Of a stretch of DNA of 64,000 nucleotides, positions 32,945-44,439 are shown one piece after another (within the stretch, counting starts at the first letter, position 1; each line of letters opens with the position of its first letter). The notes below the pieces were generated by a model. It made no database searches, was not told the DNA's origin, and saw only the letters and a list, made by a program, of their open reading frames with translations. This DNA is from Dicyema japonicum (taxonomy: Eukaryota > Dicyemida > Rhombozoa > Dicyemidae): positions 62,001 through 126,000 of the forward strand of contig RDEW01000072.1 of NCBI GenBank assembly GCA_011109175.1. The letters run 5' to 3'. The translations under genes were made by a program, and so were the position numbers.

Positions 32945-33322
32945 AATCATCGTTCCTACCATTGAATACGCCTGCTCCGCCTGGAGGTTTGCGATTCCCC
33001 CTTCGAGAGTGGACCGTTTGAACTCCCTCAGGCGGAGAATTATGCACCACACGGACATCCCCTTTGGCGACTTCGTTTCTGATGAGGCGGCGTTGAAAAA
33101 TGGCTAGGGTTTCCTACGTTCCCACTCAAGGAAATGGTGGCCCATGCAGAGGAATTCAATCGGTAATAAAAAAGTGCACGCCGATTGAATTCCTTTGCAG
33201 ATGGAGAAGAAGACGCTTCTGGAGTGTGGTTGGATCATCAGAAATCCAAATGAAGAGAGTTTGGATGTTGTTGGAGGCTGGGATCACCTAATTAGTTAGT
33301 TTTGACCTATCTTTCCTGGTGG
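32945..33322 (+). pseudogene. LINE-A C-terminal fragment ending at the assembly gap
   Basis: Thumb sequence PTIEYACSAWRFA, then RRIMHHTDIPFGDF, then a C-terminal domain ending before CACCTAATTAGTTAG. It matches the end of the copy at 29.8-32.2 kb. A 19-bp near-perfect inverted repeat (arms at about 33,145-33,163 and 33,181-33,199) lies inside the coding part. The 3' tail runs into the run of N. Confidence 0.75.
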
Positions 33323-33968
33323 NNNNNNNNNNNNNNNNNNNNNNNNNNNNNNNNNNNNNNNNNNNNNNNNNNNNNNNNNNNNNNNNNNNNNNNNNNNNNN
33401 NNNNNNNNNNNNNNNNNNNNNNNNNNNNNNNNNNNNNNNNNNNNNNNNNNNNNNNNNNNNNNNNNNNNNNNNNNNNNNNNNNNNNNNNNNNNNNNNNNNN
33501 NNNNNNNNNNNNNNNNNNNNNNNNNNNNNNNNNNNNNNNNNNNNNNNNNNNNNNNNNNNNNNNNNNNNNNNNNNNNNNNNNNNNNNNNNNNNNNNNNNNN
33601 NNNNNNNNNNNNNNNNNNNNNNNNNNNNNNNNNNNNNNNNNNNNNNNNNNNNNNNNNNNNNNNNNNNNNNNNNNNNNNNNNNNNNNNNNNNNNNNNNNNN
33701 NNNNNNNNNNNNNNNNNNNNNNNNNNNNNNNNNNNNNNNNNNNNNNNNNNNNNNNNNNNNNNNNNNNNNNNNNNNNNNNNNNNNNNNNNNNNNNNNNNNN
33801 NNNNNNNNNNNNNNNNNNNNNNNNNNNNNNNNNNNNNNNNNNNNNNNNNNNNNNNNNNNNNNNNNNNNNNNNNNNNNNNNNNNNNNNNNNNNNNNNNNNN
33901 NNNNNNNNNNNNNNNNNNNNNNNNNNNNNNNNNNNNNNNNNNNNNNNNNNNNNNNNNNNNNNNNNNNN
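33323..33968. other. Assembly gap (646 N)
   Basis: Unresolved bases; any open frame across it is meaningless. It lies inside the 3' tail of a LINE-A fragment, so collapsed or unresolved repeats are the probable cause. Confidence 1.
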
Positions 33969-34039
33969 TGCTTACTCTCATTATAAATGAAGATCCTTAA
34001 AAACCACGTGCCTATTAGATAACATTATCACCTCTCTAG

Positions 34040-34375
34040 CCGGGTGGCTTAGTGGTTAGGTGTCGGGCTTTAGTGGCTTAGGCTACGGGTTCGAATCTCG
34101 CTGCTGTTCAACTGGTGGAAGGTTCCACGCATCTACGATGCAGAAATGGTTTGACGAGTGACGCCGTCATCAGTGAATACTCACTGCGGAACTGGATTTG
34201 TCTAGAAAGGACACTCACACAAGAAAAAGAAAAAAAAGAAGTGAAGATCATTCCTTGGTTCTACGATTAGTTAAAATTAACTGTTCTTTACTTAAATAAA
34301 GTGTGTTTCCTGCCTATGCGGAGCTATAAAATACTATGGCTCTCGTGAAAAGGCTTTATTATTATTATTTATCAC
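34040..34375 (+). repeat. tRNA-derived SINE-B, best copy
   Basis: The head has box A (GGCTTAGTGGTTAGG) and box B (GGTTCGAATCTC) spaced as in a tRNA. A long body follows, with CGAGTGACGCCGTCATCAGT, an AAAGAAAA-rich tract and ATAAAGTGTGTTTCCTGCC. The tail is a short TTA repeat (TTATTATTATTATTT). The same unit appears in reverse at 55,572-55,885 with high identity over the whole length, and as fragments at 37.4, 46.3 and 48.1 kb. Confidence 0.85.
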
Positions 34376-34489
34376 CTCTCTGTCTCTCAATGATGATATC
34401 TTGGAGGTCTCATATACAAAATCATCTGTTACCCTCTTTACATCTTCAGAAACATTATACAAGGAGGCCTAAGAACAAGATTAACTAGT

Positions 34490-35425
34490 TGACAAGCCCT
34501 TTTACGGCTACATCAAACATCCAGGAGTGGCGTTTGACCTAGCGAGGACTTACATTCGCAAAACATGTTAAGAATCGGGAGACTTTAGTAATTATGAAAA
34601 TGAGGATTCTGAAGAAAATCTCAAACCCCTCGGAAAAAGTGCCTCTCCGCTCCGATCTACTGAAACTGTCCGCAATCTAAAAATTTGCCAAATGAGCCAT
34701 TGGGTGCTTTGGAAGCAGTTTTAGAGCAGCTACTCTGTCTAATAGCATCCTCTATGAAGCCATGAACAAATACCTTAAAAACTGTCCTAGAAACGAGATA
34801 ACCACATTTCTTTTCTAGAGAGCCATTCAGGATTCTCATCCACGTTGGATATAATCACCCAATGTCGATCTGTGGTCACTGATAGCTGGAAACTTTCTCT
34901 TGGAGTAGTAATGATATTATCTCACTCTTGATACAAACAATAGGCATGTGTAAGTAGAATCGTCTTGTTGGATGTCTATAATAAGGGCACTTTTGCAACA
35001 TCTGTTGGAAACGACACAATAATCTCATCAAAAGATAAATGCAGCGTTTTTCACAGTCCACAATCTTAATATAATAAGGGTGATAGGTTAATAAAAATTT
35101 TTACTCTAATTATTACACGAGAATGGACTCCAACCTCAGCACTAAACTGTCGGAGTGATCGATGTGAAGGAATTTCTCCTATTCTGTCAAGAAACAGTGG
35201 ATTCACTAAATTTCTCCGATTTACGATCTGAAGTAATGAGTTTTTTCATAAACATCCGTCCCTCGTAGACACGAGTCCAGACACTTCAAGACGTGGTGAA
35301 ATCCCTCGGTGAGCACAGGATGAAAATGACAAAAACGATAAGGACTGAATTGCCTAATTAGTTCGGTTACTATTATTTTCTTTCTCAGTGATTCCTGGGG
35401 TTAAAAATAAAATTTTACTTTAATC
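34490..35425 (+). pseudogene. LINE-A thumb and 3' end, degenerate
   Basis: RGLTFAKHVKNRETLVIMKM resembles the post-YADD thumb of LINE-A. About 600 bp later come LQDVVKSLGEHRMKMTKTIR and a 3' tail TTTCTCAGTGATTCCTGGGG, then TTAAAAATAAAA, which match the LINE-A end. Multiple stops. Confidence 0.6.
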
Positions 35426-35984
35426 GGCCATTAAGAATTCGCTCAATCATATACGTGAAACCTCAGTAAACTAAAACCTATCCCCAGACATCCTTCCATA
35501 TCATCAGATGGTGAGAATAGGTCTCTAAACCCGGTAAACCGGAGGCTAAAGTCTTCCCACGTCTCGGTCTTAATTTTTAATTTAGAGAAACTTCACTACT
35601 GTTGATTTACCTTATTCTGCCAGTTCAGTCTTCAAGCACGATTATAGACCTGGCAGATCAACTAGATGGATTTAAACCTCATTTTATTTTAGTCTCCAAT
35701 AACACAAACGTGCATTTTTTGGCTTCCATCAAGATACACAGGATATTAGCTTTCGTTTCTAAAGCTAGGGAAAGAAGAACGTTTACCTTAACTCAAATAT
35801 AGTTAAAGCACGTGACTTTAAATGTCATCTAAAGGTCTTGTAAAAATGTATGCAAAGCCTTTGATGTTTATAACATCAAGTCTTACTAAAAAAACTTTGT
35901 TTAGCCACAACAACAGAATGTAAACGTAGTACTTTTATTTAAAATTTAAGTCATTTTATTAATAAAAAATTAAATTATTTATTT
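35426..35984. other. No recognised gene
   Basis: A 66-codon plus-strand frame (35,602-35,802) has no recognised motif. Frames around it are broken and no splice-consistent extension was found. The rest is AT-rich. Confidence 0.4.
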
Positions 35985-36610
35985 ATTTGAAACCAAGAAT
36001 CACCAACAAAATAAAAGGACCGACTGGAGATCCCGGCCGCCTTAAGCAGCCTCTCATCCTTTCTTATTGTTCCTTCAGAAAGCCAACACACTTCCTGTAT
36101 GGGTGAATCACTTTTCGGAAATTTTGAGGTTTCAACGGGGATCCCGTTCTTCTTACGAGTTCTTCAAACGGGGTTATCTTTAGTGGCGAGGAGAACCTTT
36201 GGAGGGCCTTCGTTACTACTTTTTGGAAGGAGTTTAGATTTTTAGGTTGGCATAGGATAGGTTAGTCCCCCATGCCGCACAGCAGTAGCCGATTGATAGT
36301 AGTATATTTTGGGTGTAAAGATGTTTTAGTGTTAATTGAAAATTCTTTTGAAGTATCCAAGTAGCGTTTTTTACAGTTTAGGTTTGCCGGGAAAAGAAGA
36401 TGACGTATTTGCTGAAGGTCATAAGGGGATCATCTGTGATCACAGTATTTTGATTGAGTTTGTGTAGGGGAATGATAATCCATTTAGAGAAAAAAACGTG
36501 CCGAGTTTGTCAGTCTTCTATTAAAGGTAAAAATCATTGAACTTGACTTTTCAAGAAATGTGTGTAATAGGTTCCTCGTAAGCCAACAATTTTTGTTTTT
36601 TTAATTAGCT
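35985..36610 (-). pseudogene. LINE-A-like thumb and 3' end, minus strand
   Basis: Minus-strand pieces include QQIRHLLFPANL, NTKTSLHPKYTTINRLLLCG and a C-terminal IHPYRKCVGFLKEQ-ERMRG. These match the end of the LINE-A protein (VIHPMAREN, PIGFLCKTERRLFR). The 3' end near 35,985 reads GGTGATTCTTGGTTTCAAAT, a variant of the LINE-A tail also seen near 46,480. Confidence 0.6.
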
Positions 36611-36669
36611 TTTTTATTTTTTATGTCAATTTTTAGTAAATAAAAAAATTAGTAATTAGAATAAATGAA

Positions 36670-37270
36670 TATTAATATAATTTTCATGTTAAAAAAAACC
36701 CTCAAGAAATCGTATTTGAGACAAGATGTGGATTTTGTTTACAAAAAAATCAATGATATCAAGATTGCTCTTAATCATGCTCCTGAGTATTTGGAGAGTG
36801 GTTCTTGAAAATGAAAAAAAACCAAGCTTATTTCAATCAAACAAGAAATCAAACATAGAGAAAAAAAGTCGGGAGTTTTTGCTTGGCAAAATAGAAAATG
36901 TTCAAAAAGGAAAGATATTGTCAAAAATATTAGTTAATAGACTAAATTCGCCGTGGCTGTGATACGTGCGTGTTTCAAGACAAGTAAAAGTACGAAAATA
37001 CAATGCTTTCGTCCAACCCATACTCCTCTGCTACTCTGGAACGTGGAGACTAACTCGGACATGGAAACTATAGACTCAGACAGCCTCGAAAAATCGCAAT
37101 CTCTAGAAAAGAGATGAGGTAGATTGAGTGGTTCCAGGGATGTGTGGATCAAAAGAATCTGTGGTAAAACTCCCAATCTGGTGTCGCACCATATTACCAT
37201 GCCAATCATTGATGCATCAAGTATGATGAGATAGTCAAGTGGGCCTCTGATGTGGTCGGGCTGCTCAAAT
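36670..37270 (+). pseudogene. LINE thumb fragment of another (RTE-like) family
   Basis: The frame around 36,985-37,050 reads KVRKYNAFVQPILLCYSGTW, then RLTRTW. This is the YNAFVRPILLYGSETW motif of RTE-like and related LINE thumb domains. The preceding 300 bp may be earlier thumb sequence. No 3' tail was found. Confidence 0.5.
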
Positions 37271-37436
37271 ACGAATCAAGATAATTTCTCTTGTATTCCT
37301 CATGGAGGATGGCCGATGATTACACGTACTTTTAATATCTAAAAGTCCTAAAATTCCACAGTAATTTTAAAATTCATGACTAATTTATTTTTATTTTTTT
37401 TCATACGAGTTCCTCGCAAAATGCTGATGGCCCCTT

Positions 37437-37692
37437 GTCCGAATTTTGCTGCTGCCAATTCAGGCTAAGGTTCCTCGTATCTACGATGCGTTGGCTTGAC
37501 GAGTGACGCCGTCATCAGTGAGCATCTCATTGCGGAACCGCATAGTCTACAAAAGACTCACATCCAACAAAAAGAAAAAAACAAGGAAGAGCAATCAATA
37601 TTTCTTTTTCTCCTATTAGTTAGTATAACTGTTCTTTACTTAAATAAAGTGTTTGTCATGTCTGGGAGAAGCTACAGCTAACATGGCACTTC
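37437..37692 (+). repeat. SINE-B, 5'-truncated copy
   Basis: Matches the SINE-B body from just after box B: GACGAGTGACGCCGTCATCA, an AAAAAGAAAAAAAC tract and AACTGTTCTTTACTTAAATA, then AAGTGTTTG. The promoter boxes are missing or too diverged to see. Confidence 0.8.
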
Positions 37693-37787
37693 GTGTTATT
37701 AATGAACATTAAGACAATTTAAATTTGATTATATTTACAGTTATCTAATAAATATTCAAACTGATTATATGTGATGTGAAATAAAAC

Positions 37788-38201
37788 ATGCAACGTGCTT
37801 TCGATTCGGTGGCGTTAAAACTCTCTCGAGTTGGCAAAAATGTTGAAAGGAAAAAAGGAGAAGGGTCACTTGCGTTACCTGATGGTATGAATGTAATTCT
37901 TGCCATATCCGAGAGCGTTGTGATAGATGACCCAAAAGAATGGGCGAGGCAGGTAGTCCTGCAGGTACGTAGCAGGCTATCTCGAATGCTTTGGAATGGT
38001 TGGCCATACTTGGCGGAGCTCTGTAGTGGCAGATTCAGTACTGCTATATCTGTGAGTGAACTCAAGAAGATGGCTGTAGGCAAAGAGGGTACTGGTCTAA
38101 AGGATCGAGGACCAGGTGACCACAAATGTCAAAGAGAGCACGAGCACCAGAGCTGGACAACCCCCAGTCTGAAACATGAAAAGATTGCAATTTCATTTTA
38201 A
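37788..38201 (+). CDS. Unassigned 137-codon ORF in a locally GC-richer island
   Basis: It opens with ATG and runs without stops to 38,201 in clearly less AT-rich sequence than its surroundings. A minus-strand frame is also open across most of it (37,745-38,125), so the coding strand is uncertain. Residues include ISESVVIDDPKEWARQVVLQ and SVSELKKMAVG. I recognise no domain, signal peptide or transposon motif. It could be a single-exon gene, an exon of a larger gene, or a foreign or repeat-derived insertion. Confidence 0.3.
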   Translation: MQRAFDSVALKLSRVGKNVERKKGEGSLALPDGMNVILAISESVVIDDPKEWARQVVLQVRSRLSRMLWNGWPYLAELCSGRFSTAISVSELKKMAVGKEGTGLKDRGPGDHKCQREHEHQSWTTPSLKHEKIAISF

Positions 38202-39107
38202 GTGAAAAGTGATCAGATTAGAAAGAAAAGACAAACAATTTTAATGTTTAATAACGAAAACGTCATAATTTAAATTTATTCAAAATGACTTTGATGTCAT
38301 CATTCTTATTTGATGAAAAAATTTCAAATTTCCCAATAATCTAGTAATTTGCTTATAAACCATGGTTTAATTTACTGACTTGTTGATCTAGATATACTTC
38401 ACCTGTCGAAATTATAAAATTTTTCATTTCACAACAATCTCATGAGCTTTGAAGGAAATAACTAAAATAATGAATTTATTTGCATATACCACACCTCTCT
38501 TTATTCACTTTGATGAACCCTGTATTTATCTGACCAACAATCAATATGAGAATATCACGTAATAAAGCATGAGATTTGAAAAAACACGCAGTTAAAGCGA
38601 ACATTTGAATCCTGAATATTAGGTTATATGAAAAAATCTTAACGATTTCAAAATTTACACTTACAAGTAAGATTATTCCGTTTTTTAAATAATTTATAAC
38701 TCAATAATCAATCTTTATGACTACGTAATCGACCCAGAGATTTGAAAAACATTGAAAAACATTCCTCCATGTACATGAGTAGAGCCTACTGGAGTTATGC
38801 ATAGAAAAATTTGCAAGAAAGGATCGACGTAGATAAAGGATGCTGGACAATTGAAAATTATGGTTAGAACTATTTTGTTGTAATACAAGTGGCGCTTGGT
38901 GGTGGTGAAATAAAATTATAGCAATCCAACTTTCATTGTTTCCCTTCAAATTAGCTTTGATAGTCCAAAACAGTTAGTTTTTACGCTGCTCAATAATTCA
39001 TTTATTTTTCAGCTGGGTAAATGTCGAGATCACTGTTATCCATAAACGTAGGGGACAGCGAATCACATTAAAAAACGACCATTACCGCACACTGGAAACG
39101 CCAATTC
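38202..39107. other. No recognised gene
   Basis: AT-rich, short frames only, no repeat match. It may hold intergenic sequence of the resident genome. Confidence 0.45.
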
Positions 39108-39702
39108 GTAATATTCCAGTATCTGTACTTTGATGAGAAATGTGCACATTGCTGATAATATTAATATATTTTGAGAAAATAAATTATGGTACATTTGTTT
39201 AAATTGTATGTTTACTGTGAAGTTAGTGAATATTTAATGATTCATGGTGTATCTCGGTATTTGAGTTATTTTATATATTTGTGATTATTTAATTATTACG
39301 TGAATAGTAAAATTATCCAATATTTTCACAATTGGATGGACGAGATTATTCCATTCCTAATAAACACAGTGGAGGGTCTATCGAGAGGTTTCAATTATTG
39401 TATATTAACTGACAACATCTTCTTAAGTAGAAACGTATGAAATATTCAAAAAATTCTCTGTCACATTAGAAAAAAATGATTTAAGTGTTATAAATAATAT
39501 TCCAGAAACTGTACTTTGATGAGAAATGCATACGTTGCCAATAAATAGTATTATACACTAATAAAATTGTTTTTAGGTAAATTATGTCGACATTTGTTTG
39601 ACTTTTATGTTTACAGATGAAGTAAGTGAATATTTAATGATTCATGGTGAATCTCGGTATTTGAGTTAGTTTATATATCTGTGATTATTTAATTATTACG
39701 TT
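39108..39702 (+). repeat. Direct duplication of a ~200-bp segment
   Basis: 39,108-39,303 and 39,493-39,702 share AATATTCCAG, CTGTACTTTGATGAGAAATG and a long stretch ending GTGATTATTTAATTATTACG. In the second copy the sequence is interrupted at this point by a LINE-B 3' fragment and resumes at about 40,256 (TTACGTTAATA, then AAATTATCTAATATTTTCA). The first copy is continuous there. Confidence 0.75.
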
Positions 39703-40255
39703 ATTATTATTTATTGTCGTATGTGATAGCGTCCGGGCTGTTGATACTGTCCGGGTTGATAAGACAAATTTATCTCTTGAAAACATTAACAACCACTAAG
39801 TTTTGCTTCAAAAAAACAAAAAATTTTATTTTGATTCAATAAAGTGATTAAGCTGAAAAGGTTGAAAATAGAAGAGGTCGAAGGATCTGTTCCTTGTTCC
39901 CTCAAAAACAAAAAGAAATTTTTATTTTGAGTCAATAAAGGATTAAGCGTGAAAAGGGTTGAAAATAGAATCCTAAGCCTGTGCGTCTTCATTATTCCCA
40001 ATGTCGAACGGAAATACCTTCTTTGATCCTTGCAGAAAAAGCCGATTGGGGAAAGAAATTTCTTAGCCAACTGATTTTATTTTGCGTGGAACAGTGAATG
40101 GATCTTGTGGTGTGTTGTGGCTCACCCGAAAAGGTGTCACCCATTACGGAAAGGAACGAAAGAGCCAATAACTTCTCCCCACCTCTTAGAGGTTCCCGTA
40201 AGCTACGTGCCTCCTACTCCGTCTTGTTTTGTGGCGACATTGGAAAAATTGTTAC
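39703..40255 (-). mobile_element. LINE-B 3' fragment insertion
   Basis: Minus strand: C-terminal coding (FLSPIGFFCKDQRRYFRSTLG at about 40,060-39,990), then a 3' UTR with two ~93-bp tandem units, then the terminal CAGTATCAACAGCCCGGACG and CATACGACAATAAATAATAA. The flanks carry TTACGTTA on both sides, a probable 8-bp target duplication; the uninterrupted site is preserved in the duplicate at 39,300. Strongly 5'-truncated. Confidence 0.8.
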
Positions 40256-40880
40256 GTTAATATTAAAATTATCTAATATTTTCATAATTTTAATAATTTA
40301 TTTTAAATTATCATAAATGCTACCGATTTACTCCTGTTGCGACCGAATCATCGGGAGCCGTTGGTCCAATGACGGCTGAGTTCTTGTGAGAACTCGGAGG
40401 ATTGCTTACCAGAAAGAAAAGGGATCAACGAAAAGGGTTATGGCTAAGACAAAAGATCGGAATAGCCATACTCCGAAGGAACTCGTTCGCAATCCACGCA
40501 GCAGGCTTCCTCAACTGACATTTGTTTAATTGTTAAAAAAATTTTTTGTTAATTATCATAAATTACTAAATTTATTTAAATAAAAAATTAGCAACAAATC
40601 AGATTCCTGCACCAACAGGGAAAAAAGACATTACCACGGACGATGGCCATAAAAATCATCTCAGTTTGCACCGTCTCTGAGCCTTGCCGCAATTTCACTC
40701 CTAATTCCGCTAATGACTCTTTTACTAATTCTTCCAACAGATCCAGATTTCTAAAAGGGTTGGGACAAAACGGGAACTATCATTGAGGAGTGAGTATTAT
40801 TTAGTTTTCTTTGTTTGTCAGAGTCGGCAATAAAAGAGACATAATGAGCTGTCAATGAAAAACCTAAAGGAGTGAATGAG
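40256..40880. other. No recognised gene
   Basis: A GC-richer patch at 40,330-40,520 has no clear frame. The rest is AT-rich. No similarity to the listed repeats was seen. Confidence 0.4.
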
Positions 40881-41260
40881 GCCACAAACGTCAAATTTTG
40901 CATGACAGATCTTCATGCAAGAATGGAAAAATGGTCACTTTATAGAGTCTCTTCCAACTACCAAAGCCATTTCTTGCGGACTCGATGATAGACACAAACC
41001 CAGCTGATTTTATAATACGTTTGATATTTTCGTTGAATGTAGTGTGTCTGGGAAACCTTTCGGGTTTCAAGCATTTGTCTTTCTTCTTGTTGGTTCTTGA
41101 TGAACACGGAAAATCCTGTTTGAATGTTAATCTCTCAGTTCTTAATGGTTTAAGATACGTCGGCCCCTCCCTTCTCCAATAGATCAATCTGAATCTTCCC
41201 TTCCGACATATATTCGGATAAACTTCGCTCGTCTGCGACTAAACTTGATGATTTAAAAAA
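40881..41260 (-). pseudogene. LINE-A/B thumb-domain remnant
   Basis: A minus-strand frame contains TTFNENIKRIIKSAGFVSII, the position where LINE-A copies read TFSKHIDNVISSAQRKINFV. No other element part was found adjacent. Confidence 0.45.
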
Positions 41261-42291
41261 ATGTTCCTTTCTCCTTTTGTAACCTCACATAGTTAACAGT
41301 AACCACCCTTTTGAACTTCCTGAATTAGTAAAATGTTTGTCTACAATGTCAAGACTGTCCGATCTATGGGAGCGACTGACAATAGATATCCTGCTTAATA
41401 CCTGCTGATCTCATACAAGTTAGTGAAGCAGGAGTCACTTAACTAATTAAATAATGATTTACGATAAAAATACTATTAATCACGAAAAATATTCGTTATT
41501 CATAGCTTCCTGAGAATGACATGGCTTGATTGCCAAACTAACTTGGAGTTGCTAAGCTCGTATGACAATGGAGGTCGCCAAAATAATGAATTACACATTA
41601 AATAACGACTTTTGCAGAATCAGAACAAGTCAAAGGAATCAATTGGCCTCATTGAGATTCCCAGATTAATCATAAAATCATTCATCAATTATAATCTTTG
41701 GCCAAGAGAACTAACAACTAGTCTAATATACTTAAACACCAAGACCTTAAAATTACACGTTCTGTCTTTTATTAATTTAAAATTAATTTTTTAATAACCA
41801 AATTTATTTTTAAAATTTTAGTAAAAAATACGACAGCCTTTCCACCAGATTCCATGTACAGCCTGTTGTCGTCGAGACGAACGATGTCTTCGGTCCCAAG
41901 ACGTTCTCTTTTCTAAGATCGCGTGGGTCAATGATATCGAAAGTGAGCAATGAGCGTCGGGAAACCGAATCGTTGTTCCAAAAGATTTCTCTGGCAGTGG
42001 TCATAGGAAACAGCCATTCCATCCAATCAGCTGGATTATTTTGATTGTCTTGTTACGTGATAATAAACCGTTTATCTAAAGGAAAGCATTAGAAATCATA
42101 AATAAAATTCTCGCTTTATGTGACGTCATTTACAACGTCGTGGATAATCCTACATATCGTGATGAATCGATCGGTTTTCTTCTTATAATTTGACTTTTTT
42201 AATTAATACGACTATTTAGTTGGATCTGGAAGTGTTTGTTTTACCTATCATTACAAATCCGCATTTATCCTTATAATAATTATTTTTGGTA
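41261..42291. other. No recognised gene; one unexplained coding-like stretch
   Basis: At 41,821-42,022 a minus-strand 70-codon frame (EWLFPMTTAREIFWNNDSVS, then RRSLLTFDIIDP) has coding-like composition but no recognised family and no neighbouring exons that I could join. The remainder is AT-rich. Confidence 0.35.
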
Positions 42292-42299
42292 CTATAAAA

Positions 42300-44240
42300 C
42301 AGTGATTCTCTACCTTTTTTTTCGGTGTACCAAAAAAAATCAGTGTACCAAACCAAGTTATTTCGTGTACCAAAGAAACATAGACTTATTTAGTTCTTTT
42401 AATTAAATTTAGGGACTTAAAATCTTTTTTTAACTATTTAATGAGAGCCTTGGTTTTCATGCATTTCAATTAATTTCTGAATATCAGGGTCCAAGCGTGT
42501 TAAAAATAATCTGACATCTCCTCGCGAGCAGATATCAAGCTTGTTACGTTCATCGCTCAATATCCTGTTTACAACGCTGAATCCTGATTCCACAAGAAAT
42601 GTCGTTGGAAAACATAATAAAATTTTAATTATTTGTTCCCAAAAAATTTTTGGATATTTGTCTTTAAATTCCTTTTTTTGCCAAAAGGTAGACAAATCCT
42701 GGTTTTCAAACAAAATCTTATAAGAATAATTATATTTAATTTCTATAAATAATAATGATAAAAAATACCAATAAATTCATTTTGCAAATCCATTTGCACC
42801 TCTACAGTGCTAGTCAAAAAAGGATTTATCATCCATCTTGGTATTTCCATATTAATCACGTCTTCAAATCTGATTGTCATTTCCTTTTCCAAATTAATTA
42901 GATGGTCCAACAAAAATTTTTATATCAACTGATTAAATGCTTCACATACTGGATATAGAAAATCGTATTTTCCTGATTCAAAGTTATGTCTATAAGTCTT
43001 TAACTTTTCACAAAATATAATTATTGTAACTCTGACGCCAAACATAGTTACAAAATTTCCCTGCAATTTCAAGGAAATTTCATTCAATTTAGCAAAAATC
43101 CAATTTAAATATAAATACATTTTCTGAAATCGATCGTGCTAATTCCTCTTCATTTTCCGATTAAAGAAATAGCTGGTAAAAGGTTTACAAATCTTTGTAA
43201 AGCAGTGCCTTTGGACAACCAGCGAACCTAAAAAATATAAAAAACAAAAATAAACTTCAGTATGATACAAGAGTCTTATATAATCTTCATTCCTATCTAT
43301 ACAAAATTTCCTAAAGATCCTATCAGATTTTGGACTTGTTTTAATTCGATTGATCGTTTTTATGACGAGATTCAGCACTTGATTTAAAAATGCGGAGATT
43401 TTTTTTGAAACCAGATGATGGCGCTGTAATACACAATGAATATGAATTAAATTCGGACATTTTTGTTTCAAAAAAAACGCAAATCCTTTGTACTTCCCAA
43501 CCATGGCCATTGCACTGTCCGTAGCACATGTGATTAAATTGGAAAATGGAATTTGTTTTTCTTCAAAATACGTTTTCAATACATTAAAAATTGACTCTCC
43601 GATAGAATCTGTTATCAAAGGTCTGATAAACAAAAACCTCTTCACAAAAAAACTACTTTTTCGTCAAAAAAATCTAAACAAAATATTATTTAAAATACTT
43701 ATCTAACATAGACATTAATATATATTTATTATCACATACCAGACATTCATCAATTTGCAAGGAAAAAAACAGTTTTAAGGAATCTTCGACGCTTTCAGCC
43801 ATTTCGTCAATTCGGCGACGAATCGTATCATTATTAACCTTTGAAGGGTAGTAGGTTCATCAATTTTGTTTTTTATATTTTGAAAATATTCAAGCAAAAA
43901 TCCGACTAGATTTGGATGTCTAGTCCTCAAATGGTGTGTTAATCTTGACAATTTCATGGAACTATTGGCCAAAGAATTTTTGCAGATTATGCAAAAAGGC
44001 TTAGATTTGTATCCACTGGAAAGGGATAAATCCGAGGAGTACGAGAATTACCACCAGACATGTGATTGACACGAGTATTTATAGGTATCAAATGATAATG
44101 GTTAACCATCGTAATGAACTAATTACTGATAATAAAAAATATTTAAAAAATAATACCATGTACCAATTTTCTTTCCATGCACCATTCGAGTATTTTCATG
44201 TACAAAAATGGTGCACATGCACCACGGTTGAGAATCACAG
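42300..44240 (-). mobile_element. hAT transposon (hAT2), complete with ends
   Basis: The left end CAGTGATTCTCTACC mirrors the right end CTGTGATTCTCAACC (read inward). The flanking 8-bp duplication is CTATAAAA (42,292-42,299) versus CTTTAAAA (44,241-44,248), one mismatch. Subterminal GTGTACCA repeats line both ends. At 1.94 kb with a recognisable transposase it is the least damaged DNA transposon in the window. Confidence 0.9.
42438..43972 (-). pseudogene. hAT2 transposase (ZBED5/SCAND3-like)
   Basis: Minus-strand frames, in order: end of a BED finger with MKLSRLTHHLRTR-HPNL (43,972-43,775); the catalytic region with LITCATDSAMAMVGKYKGF, IHIHCVLQRHHLVSKK and LLYHTEV (43,645-43,139); FAKLNEISLKLQG (43,120-42,920); and the C-terminal dimerisation region with LLCFPTTFLVESGFS and DVRLFLTRLDPDI (42,713-42,438). 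Introns or frame changes separate the frames. The AT-rich gaps of 20-130 bp are too long for the micro-introns of the resident genes. Confidence 0.85.
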
Positions 44241-44439
44241 CTTTAAAACATTAACTTACTTTTCCATCTTTGGGAGGTAAACTTGCCACGTTCATTAAGC
44301 TTGTGTATTCAAACAGTAGACAAGTTTTTCATTCAATGAATATGTAATTGTTAAGGGGAATATCTATGTGTAGAGACATATTTTTAATCAAATATTATTA
44401 TCTAACATCAACAATGGGTAAATCAAGAAAGATAGTAAA

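Noticed and set aside
33302-34000. Long open frames on both strands
   Set aside because: They are translations of the run of N and carry no information.
34040-34110. Functional tRNA gene
   Set aside because: Boxes A and B are present but the acceptor stem does not pair and the unit recurs as a dispersed repeat with a TTA tail, so it is a SINE head.
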